Assembly: GCA_012838385.1 (NCBI GenBank)
Contig: DUPL01000016.1
Location: 1 to 37,287, forward strand
DNA length: 37,287 nt
Direction of reading: 5' to 3'
DNA from: Clostridiaceae bacterium
GTDB taxonomy: Bacteria; Bacillota; Clostridia; UBA1212; DUPL01
Part shown: in pieces, positions 24,161 through 32,567 of the stretch
How positions within the stretch are numbered: position 1 is the first letter of the stretch
Layout of the letters: each line of letters starts with the position of its first letter
Made by a program: the position numbers and the translations under genes
The notes under the pieces: model-generated
Databases searched by the model: none
The model's input: the letters and a program-made list of their open reading frames with translations, nothing else
What the model was told of the DNA's origin: nothing

Positions 24161-25234
24161 ATGAAAATGTCATTAAGGTGGTTTGGAAGCAAATATGATA
24201 CCGTCAAACTGGAATATATCAGACAGATACCAGGAGTAGACGGTGTCATAACCACCCTTTATAGCAAAATGCCTGGAGAGTTGTGGACTTTCGAGGAAAT
24301 CCTTGAGTTGAAAAAGGAAGTTGAGGAAGCTGGCTTGAAAATCCACGGAATTGAAAGCGTCAATGTAAGTGATGCAATAAAGGCTGGTACAAAGGAAAGG
24401 GATCAACACATAGAAAACTATATCAAGACCCTTGAAAACCTGGGCAAGGCAGACATACACATGGTGTGCTACAACTTTATGCCTGTGTTTGACTGGACTC
24501 GTACCGAGCTTTCCAGAAAGCTTCCCGATGGTTCCACAGTTCTAGCTTACACACAGGAGGCAGTGGACAGCATAAATCCTGAAGAGATGTTTAACGCAAT
24601 TGAGGGAGAGCGAACAGGTGCATTCATGCCAGGCTGGGAACCTGAACGCATGGCAAGAATTAAGGAGTTGTTCGAACTTTATAAGGATGTGGACGATGAG
24701 AAATTGTTTGAGAACCTTAAGTACTTCCTAGAAGCAATAATGCCTGTTTGTGACAAGTACGACATAAACATGGCGATACATCCAGATGACCCCGCATGGA
24801 GTGTTTTTGGTTTGCCAAGAATAATCATTAACAAGGAGAACATCCTGCGCATGATGAAAATGGTGGACAACAAGCACAATGGATTGACCTTCTGCACAGG
24901 TTCCTTTGGAACGAATCTAAAGAACGATATGCCCGATATGATACGTTCGCTTGAAGGCAGACTTCATTTTGCTCACGTGCGCAATCTGAAATTCCACTCC
25001 CAGACCAATTTTGAAGAGTCGGCTCACTTGTCATCTACGGGAACTTTTGACATGTATGAGATAATGAAAGCGCTGTACGATATAAAATTCACAGGACCAA
25101 TTCGTCCAGACCATGGCAGAATGATTTGGGGAGAAGTTGCTATGCCTGGATACGGACTGTATGACCGTGCACTGGGTGCCACGTATTTGAATGGTTTGTG
25201 GGAAGCTATAGATAAGTGTGCAAAAAGATGTTAA
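24161..25234 (+). CDS. uxuA: Mannonate dehydratase
   Basis: UxuA dehydrates D-mannonate to 2-keto-3-deoxy-D-gluconate in the glucuronate branch of uronate breakdown. The 357-residue cytoplasmic TIM-barrel protein shows MKMSLRWFGSKYDTV, the QIPGVDGVITTLY strand (about 22-34), GIESVNVSDAIK (about 63-74), MAIHPDDPAW (about 203-212), NGLTFCTGSFGTN (about 240-252), IHFAHVRNLK-like LHFAHVRNLK (about 265-274) and RPDHGRMIWGE (about 306-316). These carry the metal-binding Cys, His and Asp of UxuA. Length is slightly below the E. coli enzyme (394) and typical for Firmicutes. It is the first gene of a co-directional operon through 28931. The ribosome site GAAAGGAG lies about eleven bases before the ATG. 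Confidence 0.95.
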   Translation: MKMSLRWFGSKYDTVKLEYIRQIPGVDGVITTLYSKMPGELWTFEEILELKKEVEEAGLKIHGIESVNVSDAIKAGTKERDQHIENYIKTLENLGKADIHMVCYNFMPVFDWTRTELSRKLPDGSTVLAYTQEAVDSINPEEMFNAIEGERTGAFMPGWEPERMARIKELFELYKDVDDEKLFENLKYFLEAIMPVCDKYDINMAIHPDDPAWSVFGLPRIIINKENILRMMKMVDNKHNGLTFCTGSFGTNLKNDMPDMIRSLEGRLHFAHVRNLKFHSQTNFEESAHLSSTGTFDMYEIMKALYDIKFTGPIRPDHGRMIWGEVAMPGYGLYDRALGATYLNGLWEAIDKCAKRC

Positions 25235-25260
25235 ACTTATCTTTAAAGGAGGGATGAAAA

Positions 25261-26019
25261 ATGCGTATAGGCGCACAGCTTTATACAGTAAGGGATTATT
25301 GTAAAACAGAAGAGGAATTTAGAAATACTCTTAAAAAACTTGCTGAATTTGGTTATGAATACGTTCAGATTTCAGGAGTAGGTCTTGAACCAAAGGTGAT
25401 AAGGGAAGTTTGTGATGAGGTTGGTATGAAGATAAGACTGACGCATACAAATCCTGACAGGCTTCTTAATGACCCAATGGCTGTTATCGAGGAACATAAG
25501 ATTTTTGGATGCAACTATGTAGGTATAGGTGCAATGCCAGAAAGATATAAAGGCAGTTATGAAGGTCTTAAAGATTTCATAAAGGATTACAGCGAAGTAG
25601 CCAAGGTTCTAAAGGAAAATGGTATGTCATTTCATTACCACAACCACTCTTTTGAATTTGAAAAGTTTGAGGGAAGAATAGGGTTTGACATCATGCTTGA
25701 AGAGACAGTAGAAGGTGATTGGTATTTCATATTCGACACTTACTGGGCTCAACATGGGGGTGTTTGCCCTACAGATTACATTAATAGAATGGAAGGCAGA
25801 ATTAAAGCCCTGCATTTCAAAGACATGCGTATGGAAGGATCGAATCAGAAGTTTGCAGCTATCGGAAGTGGTAATCTTAACTGGGACAAAATAATTGACG
25901 CATGCAAAAAGACTAATGTGGAGTATGCATTTATAGAGCAGGATACACATTTTGTTGATGACGCTATAACCGAACTTGGTAGAAGTTATAGATATCTTAA
26001 TGGAAAAGGTCTTAAATAG
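25261..26019 (+). CDS. Sugar phosphate isomerase/epimerase-like TIM-barrel protein (copy 2)
   Basis: The 252-residue protein begins MRIGAQLYTVRDYC, typical of the xylose-isomerase-like TIM-barrel family used in keto-sugar isomerisation. Further blocks are YEYVQISGVG (about 33-42), IRLTHTNPDRLL (about 59-70), CNYVGIGAMP (about 83-92), FHYHNHSFEF (about 122-131, His-x-His-x-x-x-x-Glu metal site), FIFDTYWAQHGG (about 157-168), ALHFKDM (about 183-189) and YAFIEQDTH (about 221-229). This is a different subfamily from copies 1 and 3. It has AAGGAGGG seven bases before the ATG, lies 26 bases after uxuA and is 13 bases before the third TIM-barrel gene. The sugar is unknown; the context suggests an epimerised or 3-keto hexose(uronate). 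Confidence 0.9.
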   Translation: MRIGAQLYTVRDYCKTEEEFRNTLKKLAEFGYEYVQISGVGLEPKVIREVCDEVGMKIRLTHTNPDRLLNDPMAVIEEHKIFGCNYVGIGAMPERYKGSYEGLKDFIKDYSEVAKVLKENGMSFHYHNHSFEFEKFEGRIGFDIMLEETVEGDWYFIFDTYWAQHGGVCPTDYINRMEGRIKALHFKDMRMEGSNQKFAAIGSGNLNWDKIIDACKKTNVEYAFIEQDTHFVDDAITELGRSYRYLNGKGLK

Positions 26020-26032
26020 GGAGGTAAGTATT

Positions 26033-26887
26033 ATGGCAAGATTTATTTTATCGGCATTTGCCGACGAGGCAAACCCAAACCTTGATGAGCAAATTAATGC
26101 GCTCCAGAGAAATGAAATCGAATACATTGAAATTCGAGGAGTAGTTGACAGGAACATTATCAAGCATGATGATAATAGAATCAAGGAGATTAAAGCAAAA
26201 CTGGAAGCAGGCGGAATAAAAGTATGGTCCATAGGATCTACTATTGGAAAAATAGGCATTAAGGATGACTTTGAGCCCCATTTTGAAGATTTCAAGAGGG
26301 CTGTTGAAGTTGCACAAATGCTTGATTGCAATAACATACGCCTATTTAGCTTTTTCATGCCTGGAGGAGAGAACCCTGATGATTACAGAGATGAAGTCAT
26401 GAGGAGAATGGGTGCATTGGTAGAGTATGCAGAAGGCACCGGTGTAGATTTGTGCCATGAGAATGAGAAGTTTATATATGGTGAAACTATAGAACGTAAT
26501 TTGGACTTGTTCGAGACATTCGGTTCGGGGTTGAAAGGTATTTTAGACCCATCAAATTATGTTCAAAGTGGAGTCAAACCTATAGAAGCTTTTAAGGCGC
26601 TAGACAAATACATTAAATATTTGCATATAAAAGATGCTAGATTCAGCGACCTTAAGGTTGTTCCTTCCGGTTATGGCGATGGAAATATAAAGGAAATTAT
26701 AACTGAGCTCAATAAGAGAGATGGAGATGTAGTTCTGAGCATAGAGCCACATCTAAAAGTATTTGCTGGCTATGATGCTCTCGGTGATGACACAAGTATT
26801 GGAGACACTGAGTTTGTATATAAATCTGGCGATGAAGCCTTCGATGCAGCTTGTGATGCATTGAAAAATATTTTGAAAGAGGTGTAA
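26033..26887 (+). CDS. Sugar phosphate isomerase/epimerase-like TIM-barrel protein (copy 3)
   Basis: The 284-residue paralog of the 22218 product shares the SAFADEANPNLDEQI start (about 5-19), IEYIEIRGVVDRNI, SIGSTIGKIGIKDDF (about 66-80), IRLFSFF (about 101-107), LCHENEKFIYGE (about 141-152), LDPSNYVQSG (about 171-180), YLHIKDA (about 199-205) and VLSIEPHLKVF (about 238-248). Metal-ligand positions Glu, Asp, His and Glu are kept. The ATG at 26033 has GGGAGG nine bases upstream; the longer frame from 25976 overlaps the previous gene and lacks a ribosome site. It directly precedes the Gfo/Idh gene by five bases, suggesting one reaction sequence (oxidise, isomerise or epimerise, reduce). That is inference from context. 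Confidence 0.9.
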   Translation: MARFILSAFADEANPNLDEQINALQRNEIEYIEIRGVVDRNIIKHDDNRIKEIKAKLEAGGIKVWSIGSTIGKIGIKDDFEPHFEDFKRAVEVAQMLDCNNIRLFSFFMPGGENPDDYRDEVMRRMGALVEYAEGTGVDLCHENEKFIYGETIERNLDLFETFGSGLKGILDPSNYVQSGVKPIEAFKALDKYIKYLHIKDARFSDLKVVPSGYGDGNIKEIITELNKRDGDVVLSIEPHLKVFAGYDALGDDTSIGDTEFVYKSGDEAFDAACDALKNILKEV

Positions 26888-26892
26888 TTTGT

Positions 26893-28074
26893 ATGGACAA
26901 AGTAAGATATGGAGTTATAGGTATTGGTAACATGGGTAATGGTTACATTAATGATTACAATTCAGGAAACATAAAGGGTGGGGTTCTTACTGCAATTTGT
27001 GATGTCAACGAAGCGAAGTTAAATGCTGTAAAGGAGAGACTTCCTGAAAATTGTGCGGTTTTCACAGATCCTGAAGAGTTGATTAAATCTGGAACAGTGG
27101 ATGCAGTAGTCATTGCAACTCCACACTATGACCACCCTGTATTAGCTATTAAGGCATTTGAAAACGGATTGCATGTGGTAATTGAGAAACCTGCTGGCGT
27201 TTATACAAAGAAAGTCAGGGAGATGAATGAAGCAGCTGCCAAGTCCGGTAAGAAGTTTATGATAATGTTTCAAAACAGGACAAATCCTCTGTATGCAAAA
27301 ATGCATGAATTGGTAGCTGCAGGCGCAATAGGTGAAATTAAAAGGGTGACCTTGTTGATAACTGACTGGTACAGACCTCAGTCATATTATGATTCAGGTT
27401 CATGGCGCGCAACATGGGAAGGAGAAGGTGGCGGAGTCTTGCTTAACCAGGCACCCCACAACCTTGATCTGTGGCAGTGGATTACAGGCATGATGCCTTC
27501 AAAAATTAGAGCTAATTGTCATATGGGTAAATGGCATGACATAGAGGTAGAAGACGATGTAACTGCATACTTTGAGTATCCAAATGGAGCAACTGGTGTG
27601 TTTGTAACGTCCACAGGAGACTATCCAGGAACGAATTACTTCGAGATTTTAGGAGATGAAGGAAAACTGGTGGTAACAGGTGGACAGCTTGCATACTACA
27701 AGAACAAGATGAATGAGAGAGAGTTCAACAGAGCTAATGAAGTAAGCTTTGCAATACCTGGTCATGAAAGGGTTGAAGTAGAGATACCAAAACCAGAAGG
27801 ACCTCTTGGCCATATTTGGATGATGAACAACTTCTTCAGCAGCATCCTGCACGATACTCCCCTTTATGTTCCCGGAGAAGAAGGCATAAAGTCATTGATG
27901 ATGTCGAATGCGATGTATTTGTCAGGTTGGCTTGACAAGACAGTAGAACTGCCAATTGATGAGGATGAGTTCCTTGCAGAGCTTAACAAGAGGAGAGCAA
28001 CTTCAAACTTCAAGGCCAAAGTGAGCAAGGATGATGTTGTTGTTGAAGACATATCCAAAACCTTCATGAAATAA
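26893..28074 (+). CDS. Gfo/Idh/MocA family NAD(P)-dependent dehydrogenase
   Basis: The 393-residue protein has an N-terminal Rossmann domain starting YGVIGIGNMGNGY (about 5-17, GxGxxG), AICDVNEAKL, the strand VDAVVIATPHYDH (about 75-87) and the signature VVIEKPAGVY (about 95-104) with the catalytic-type Lys. The second domain continues with MFQNRTNPLYAKM (about 125-137) and the GGGVLLNQAPHNLDLWQWITG helix (about 177-197, start GGGVLLNQAPHN) with the conserved Asn/His/Asp. Family members oxidise or reduce cyclic sugars, inositols and sugar acids, often at C3. Here it sits between TIM-barrel isomerases and a UxuB-type SDR. AGAGGTG lies about eight bases before the ATG. Confidence 0.93.
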   Translation: MDKVRYGVIGIGNMGNGYINDYNSGNIKGGVLTAICDVNEAKLNAVKERLPENCAVFTDPEELIKSGTVDAVVIATPHYDHPVLAIKAFENGLHVVIEKPAGVYTKKVREMNEAAAKSGKKFMIMFQNRTNPLYAKMHELVAAGAIGEIKRVTLLITDWYRPQSYYDSGSWRATWEGEGGGVLLNQAPHNLDLWQWITGMMPSKIRANCHMGKWHDIEVEDDVTAYFEYPNGATGVFVTSTGDYPGTNYFEILGDEGKLVVTGGQLAYYKNKMNEREFNRANEVSFAIPGHERVEVEIPKPEGPLGHIWMMNNFFSSILHDTPLYVPGEEGIKSLMMSNAMYLSGWLDKTVELPIDEDEFLAELNKRRATSNFKAKVSKDDVVVEDISKTFMK

Positions 28075-28085
28075 GGAGTGAAGAA

Positions 28086-28931
28086 ATGTTACCTTTTAAA
28101 GTAGATTTAAGAGACAAGGTTGTAGTTATTACCGGTGGTGGAGGCGTGCTGTGTTCAGCTTTTGCTGAAGCCCTGGCTGAGTGTAGCGCAAAAATAGCCA
28201 TTTTAGACATTAATGCGGATGCAGCAAAAAGTATCGCAGAGAGAATTATTGAAAAGGGTGGTTTCGCCCAAGGATTTGAAGCTGACTGCCTTAACAAGGA
28301 GAGTCTTGAGAAAGCAAGAGAAGAAATTATCAAGGCTATGGGTGCTTGCGATATACTGATAAATGGCGCAGGTGGCAACAGCCCCAAGGGTACAACAGAC
28401 AATGAGCAGTTTATGCCCGGAGACTTGGAAAAAGAGATTAAAACATTTTTTGATCTTGATCCAGCAGGCATCAGTTTTGTTTTCGACCTGAATATTCTGT
28501 CTGCCGTGCTGACAACGCAGGTGTTTGCAAAAGATATGGTAAAGAATGAGCGAGGAAATATTATAAATATTTCATCCATGAACGCTTTCAGGCCATTGAC
28601 TAAGATACCTGCATACAGTGCTGCCAAGGCAGGTGTGTCTAATCTGACTCAGTGGATGAGCGTGCACTTTGCACCAAGCAACATAAGAGTGAACGCAATA
28701 GCACCTGGTTTCTTTGTTACTCATCAGAACAGAAATCTTCTGTTTGATGAAAGCGGTAATCCAACAGCCAGATCAAAGAAAATATTGTCTCATACTCCAA
28801 TGAACCGCTTTGGCGACCCTTCAGACCTAATTGGAACCCTTCTGTGGCTGGCTAACGACGAGGCTTCAGGCTTTGTAACAGGCACAGTCATTCCGGTTGA
28901 CGGTGGATTCGCAGCATACTCAGGAGTATAA
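28086..28931 (+). CDS. uxuB: SDR-type D-mannonate oxidoreductase (fructuronate reductase)
   Basis: The 281-residue short-chain dehydrogenase is of the type found with uxuA in Firmicutes (Bacillus YjmF/UxuB). It reduces D-fructuronate to D-mannonate with NADH. The Rossmann motif reads TGGGGVLC (about 17-24), where the family usually has a glycine in place of the Cys. NGAGGN (about 95-100), the catalytic Ser in NISSMNAF (about 159-166) and Y-x-x-x-K in AYSAAKAG (about 174-181) follow. The end VTGTVIPVDGGFAAYSGV is characteristic of this subfamily. It is the last gene of the operon, twelve bases after the Gfo/Idh gene, with AAGGAGTG before the ATG and a terminator afterwards. Uronate isomerase (uxaC) is not in the window. 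Confidence 0.82.
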   Translation: MLPFKVDLRDKVVVITGGGGVLCSAFAEALAECSAKIAILDINADAAKSIAERIIEKGGFAQGFEADCLNKESLEKAREEIIKAMGACDILINGAGGNSPKGTTDNEQFMPGDLEKEIKTFFDLDPAGISFVFDLNILSAVLTTQVFAKDMVKNERGNIINISSMNAFRPLTKIPAYSAAKAGVSNLTQWMSVHFAPSNIRVNAIAPGFFVTHQNRNLLFDESGNPTARSKKILSHTPMNRFGDPSDLIGTLLWLANDEASGFVTGTVIPVDGGFAAYSGV

Positions 28932-28962
28932 ACATGATTGCAAAACATAAACATAAAAAACT

Positions 28963-28993
28963 AAAGTCCTTCCTAAAGTGAAGGGCTTTTTTT
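28963..28993 (+). terminator. Terminator of the uxu operon
   Basis: AAAGTCCTTC (28963-28972) and GAAGGGCTTT (28980-28989), one G-T pair, seven-base loop, seven T's in the run. Confidence 0.9.
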
Positions 28994-29081
28994 ATGCTAA
29001 AACCAAGGCATGCCAAAGCAAACCCGCACTTTTAAGCAGAAAAGTATAAAGTATAAAATATCACTTATTTTCAGGGGGAAA

Positions 29082-29113
29082 CAAATCTGATTGGGGGATA
29101 ATCAGGTTTATAA
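29082..29113. repeat. Imperfect inverted repeat beside the RAYT gene
   Basis: AAATCTGAT and ATCAGGTTT pair over nine bases (one G-T pair) around TGGGGGATA. It lies 13 bases past the 3' end of the RAYT-like gene. It may be that gene's terminator (T-rich on the minus strand) or a REP-like target hairpin. A single copy only was noticed in the window. Confidence 0.4.
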
Positions 29114-29125
29114 TGAATTTAATAA

Positions 29126-30043
29126 TTATAAGCTTGCGCAGCTTGTTATGTCCTTGTGATTAATAAGTTTGTTTATTACATTCTTTTTTAATCTATCAAG
29201 TCTTACAGGGTCGTTTATAAATTCCTCAAAGCTCTTTAAGCATTTACGTATGAAACTGTACGAAAGACCCACGATTCTGGATATTTGCCTTACATATGTA
29301 CCAGGAATTAAACTGATAGCGTACAGCCATTTGTTTCTTTGCATCTCTTCCATGTGCTTTATATCTGCTATCTTCATTTTAAAAACATTTTCCACTTCTT
29401 TTATGACCATGGTGTCCGACATATAGTATTTGCCATTCAATTCAGAGTCTCCTTCGCAGAACCGGTCGTTTTCATCCCTTGTCATAAGTTTGATAAACTC
29501 TTTATACGACAGTTCTCTGAAGTAGGAAGTGTTAATGTAGATGGACCATTTCTTTTCCGCAGCCTTCTCATTCTTAATCTTGTAAAGTATATTGAGATAC
29601 TTCGTAAAACTGCTGTACACATATGTTTTTGGATCTTCCTTTGCCGAACAAGGATTATTGTGTATGTAATTAACAAGAGTAACCAGCTGGTTCAGACTGT
29701 TAACAGGGATAGCTTTGAACGCTTCGGCAAACACAGCACCGTGTCTTTTGGTAGGCTTGTTGTTTTTCATTGTGATTTCCGTACGGTTAAAGTATCTGGC
29801 ATAAGGAGCACATACATCCCGCATAAAGTTCGAAATATTATTAAAGTCAGGTGAACTCAAGCAAAAATGGAAATGGTTGTCCATTATCGCATATGCGTAA
29901 ATTGTAATACTGTGTTTTTGGACGTTCTTCTGCACAAGTTGGCAGAAATAATCCTTGTCCTCCTCATTTCTGAAAATGATCATGTCACCCACACCAATGT
30001 TTATCACGTGATAGATGTTATTAAAAATACTCTTTTGGCGCAT
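29126..30043 (-). CDS. REP-associated tyrosine transposase-like protein (RAYT, Y1_Tnp)
   Basis: The 305-residue protein has the Y1/IS200-type single-strand nuclease domain in its first half. It starts YHVINIGVGDMIIFRNEED (about 11-29). The HUH metal site is DNHFHFCLS (about 55-63), and the nucleophile is probably the Tyr in LVNYIHNNP (about 134-142). The C-terminal part ends in a helix-turn-helix, ISRIVGLSYSFIRKCLKS (about 260-277), as in many RAYT proteins. There is no second IS gene, terminal inverted repeat or target duplication around it, so it looks like a domesticated or single-copy RAYT rather than an insertion sequence. The ATG at 30043 has AGGAGGT upstream. It interrupts the spacing between the uxu operon and the GH78 gene, pointing the other way. 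Confidence 0.85.
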   Translation of the reverse strand: MRQKSIFNNIYHVINIGVGDMIIFRNEEDKDYFCQLVQKNVQKHSITIYAYAIMDNHFHFCLSSPDFNNISNFMRDVCAPYARYFNRTEITMKNNKPTKRHGAVFAEAFKAIPVNSLNQLVTLVNYIHNNPCSAKEDPKTYVYSSFTKYLNILYKIKNEKAAEKKWSIYINTSYFRELSYKEFIKLMTRDENDRFCEGDSELNGKYYMSDTMVIKEVENVFKMKIADIKHMEEMQRNKWLYAISLIPGTYVRQISRIVGLSYSFIRKCLKSFEEFINDPVRLDRLKKNVINKLINHKDITSCASL

Positions 30044-30162
30044 GCCACCGACCTCCTATAATAGTTTTTTAGGACGTGGTAAGTATGCTTTGATTAAAAT
30101 GCGAATATGGCATGAACTTGCAGATTGAAATTACGAATGTCAAATCCTTTGTTTGTCTGTTT

Positions 30163-30191
30163 ATAATATATACAAATTAAAAAGTTTGCAA
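30163..30191 (-). promoter_or_regulatory. Candidate promoter of the RAYT gene
   Basis: On the minus strand, TTGCAA (30191-30186), a 17-base spacer and TATTAT (30168-30163). It would give a leader of about 110 bases. Confidence 0.5.
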
Positions 30192-30224
30192 GTAAAAAAT
30201 TGTAAATTAACGTTCTTCTTTGGA

Positions 30225-30252
30225 TGTACATTTATAATTATTATGCTATACT
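30225..30252 (+). promoter_or_regulatory. Extended -10 promoter of the large GH78 gene
   Basis: TGTACA (30225-30230), a 16-base spacer and TATACT (30247-30252) preceded by TGC. The block ATGCTATACT resembles the ATGCTATATT element before uxuA, so joint control by the same AraC protein is possible. The resemblance may simply reflect the extended -10. Confidence 0.55.
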
Positions 30253-30289
30253 AAATAGGTAAATTAGAAAAGTATTGGGAGTGAAGAAT

Positions 30290-32512
30290 ATGGCTTTTTT
30301 ACAATGGGAGAAAAAACTACATGCTCATTACTGCATAAGGGTCAAGTTTGAGACTGAGAAAGAAAAGGTCAGACTGAATATGACTGGACGCACACAATAC
30401 ATATTCTACCTTGACGGTGAATTTGCCGGAGATGGACCTACAAGGTTCCATTACACAAATCCTCAATACACAGAGTATTTTCTTGATATGGAGAAAGGGA
30501 TGCATGTGATAACAGTTATCCTTGAGTATCAAGACCTAGCTACACGCATATGCGACAATCAGCTTCCTCCGTTCTTTATGATAGAGATTTATGGAGAAGA
30601 TGGAAGAGAGATAGAGCCTGAAATAGCATATGCAAATCTTGGTGGATTTGATCAAAGTGGAAGCATAAAAATAAATGCAATACTTGGCTTTATGGAGTGG
30701 AGAGACACATCTTTTACTCCCCAGAACATATTTAATCTTGATTTTAATGACAGCTCCTGGGAGAGGAGATATTCAAAAGAACGCCTGTTTGATGTTGAAC
30801 TGGATAAAACAGAGCCAGCCAAGAACTTGGAGATAGAAATGACGAGAATAGGAAGCGGGTACCTGACAGAAGAATTCGGATATGAAAAAGACTTTCCGCA
30901 GGCAAGATTTTCACTGAGAAGACTTAGACACCTGGTAAGTCCTCCGCAGGGCATCTGGAGAAGATATGACCTTGGTACAGTAAAGCTTGTTCGTCCATGC
31001 ATTACAATTGATTGCCCAAAAGGTGCTACCGTGGAATTTGCATTGTGTGAATCACTGGTAGAGGGAGGCAGGGTTACACCTTTTGTGAGTTTGACAACTG
31101 GTCAATCTGCCAACATGGTTCATTTCACTGCCAGAGGTGGTGTTGAGACTTTCATGCCAATAACTCCTCTTGGAGGGCGTTATCTTGAAGTTCATGTGGT
31201 GTGTAATCCATCGGAAGTAGATAATATAGAAATACTCGAGGAGAAGGCGTACTGGAGAACCTTCTTTGATGAAAAAGTAGGAGAATTTGAATGCAATGAC
31301 GGAAGGCTAAATGTCATCTGGCAGATGGGTGTAGATACGTTACGCTCTTGTACTGAGGATGTGGTTACTGACTGTCCTGTTAGGGAAAGAGGTCAATGGA
31401 CAGGTGACAGTGCTGTTGTGGGATTAAGAACTGCATCAGTAGCTTATGGAGACTTGCAGGTAATCAGAAAGTCTTTATTGCAGGCTTCAACACTGACAGA
31501 TGAAGATGGAGTAATACCAGCTCTGTATCCGGGTCAGATTGCATATTTCATAACATATTCTTTGCTCTGGGTTGCGGGTCTTAGGGACTACTACGACTAC
31601 TGCGGGGATGATACTTTACTCCGGGAAGTAAACAAACCGCTTAAGCGTTTTATGAATTTCATGGAAAAGAGCCTTGATTTAAATGATGGTCTGTTAAAGA
31701 AAAACGGCATTGAGCTAAGTTGCGGCTTTATTGACTGGGGTTATGAAGTAATACCTGGCAGGATGATCGTGCCAGTAATCTGTATGTACTATACTGCGCT
31801 TAATGCATATTTGGAAATCTCTGATGTACTGGGAGAAGATGATGCAAAAGACAAAATTATCAGACAGATAGAAAATGTACGCATGCTGCTTGAAAGAGCC
31901 AAGAAATCCATGGAGCCGGAATTTCACTCCTATGTTATGCTTCTTTATATGGGAATGTTTAAAGAAGAGGAGAGGCAGCCTGTTTTGGAATACATCAAGA
32001 ACTTTATAACCAGCTGTTTTCCAAACAATCCGGATGCGCCAAGGTTGTATAGTCCTACCATATTCCTAAAGCAAATTATTACTCCGTTCTTTATGAATTT
32101 TGCGCTGACCGCCCTCATGGAGAATGGTGAGGACGAGTTTGCAACAAGGCAGATTAAATCCTGTTGGGGATACATGTTGGATCTGGGAGAGACCACATGC
32201 CTTGAAGTGTTTGATACCAGATGGAGTCACTGTCATCAGTGGTCGGGATGCCCAACTTGGATTTTGACACATTATGGTCTTGGATTGGCCAAGCGCTTCA
32301 CAAAGGGGGTAAATCACTTTGAGTTTAAGTTAAGGCCAGGAAGAATTAAGAGTGCCAAGGGAGCGATACCTCTCCCTTGTGGCAGCAAAGTATATACTGA
32401 ATGGAAAGATGGTATATACAAAGTACTCCCCGAAAAAGACATTGTCATCCATTTTGACAACGGAGAAACACTGGAATGCAAGGCAAACACTGAAACTGTA
32501 TTTGATATATAA
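30290..32512 (+). CDS. GH78 alpha-L-rhamnosidase-like enzyme (full length)
   Basis: The 740-residue protein without signal peptide is predicted to be cytoplasmic. N-terminal beta domains (about 1-320: jelly-roll-like carbohydrate-binding segments including FYLDGEFAGDGPTRFHY near 38-54) precede the (alpha/alpha)6 catalytic domain (about 330-660). The GH78 signature DVVTDCPVRERGQWTGD (about 362-378) carries the catalytic-region Asp and Glu/Arg residues, with FIDWGYEV, WVAGLRDYYDYCGD and CHQWSGCPTW further on. A C-terminal beta domain (about 665-740: FEFKLRPGRIKSAKGAIPLP) completes the fold. It should remove terminal alpha-L-rhamnose from imported glycosides or rhamnogalacturonan oligomers. The ATG at 30290 follows GGGAGTG at six bases; a TTG at 30275 lies inside that ribosome site. 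The RAYT gene diverges upstream and a hairpin follows. Confidence 0.88.
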   Translation: MAFLQWEKKLHAHYCIRVKFETEKEKVRLNMTGRTQYIFYLDGEFAGDGPTRFHYTNPQYTEYFLDMEKGMHVITVILEYQDLATRICDNQLPPFFMIEIYGEDGREIEPEIAYANLGGFDQSGSIKINAILGFMEWRDTSFTPQNIFNLDFNDSSWERRYSKERLFDVELDKTEPAKNLEIEMTRIGSGYLTEEFGYEKDFPQARFSLRRLRHLVSPPQGIWRRYDLGTVKLVRPCITIDCPKGATVEFALCESLVEGGRVTPFVSLTTGQSANMVHFTARGGVETFMPITPLGGRYLEVHVVCNPSEVDNIEILEEKAYWRTFFDEKVGEFECNDGRLNVIWQMGVDTLRSCTEDVVTDCPVRERGQWTGDSAVVGLRTASVAYGDLQVIRKSLLQASTLTDEDGVIPALYPGQIAYFITYSLLWVAGLRDYYDYCGDDTLLREVNKPLKRFMNFMEKSLDLNDGLLKKNGIELSCGFIDWGYEVIPGRMIVPVICMYYTALNAYLEISDVLGEDDAKDKIIRQIENVRMLLERAKKSMEPEFHSYVMLLYMGMFKEEERQPVLEYIKNFITSCFPNNPDAPRLYSPTIFLKQIITPFFMNFALTALMENGEDEFATRQIKSCWGYMLDLGETTCLEVFDTRWSHCHQWSGCPTWILTHYGLGLAKRFTKGVNHFEFKLRPGRIKSAKGAIPLPCGSKVYTEWKDGIYKVLPEKDIVIHFDNGETLECKANTETVFDI

Positions 32513-32519
32513 AGGCATC

Positions 32520-32553
32520 AAAAAAACCAGGAGCTTATTTAAGTTCCTGGTTT
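32520..32553. terminator. Bidirectional hairpin between GH78 and LCP genes
   Basis: AAACCAGGA (32524-32532) and TCCTGGTTT (32545-32553), with inner CTTA/TAAG pairing. The minus-strand side has a seven-T run, so it is strongest for the LCP gene; the plus-strand T tract is short. Confidence 0.75.
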
Positions 32554-32567
32554 CCGTTTACTTCGGA

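Noticed and set aside
25627-26358. 243-codon minus-strand frame across the isomerase genes
   Set aside because: It is antisense to two clear TIM-barrel genes and has no ribosome site or motif. It reflects codon bias.
28064-28627. 187-codon minus-strand frame opposite the SDR gene
   Set aside because: It is a low-complexity Ser/Ala/Ile shadow of the SDR gene with no independent support.
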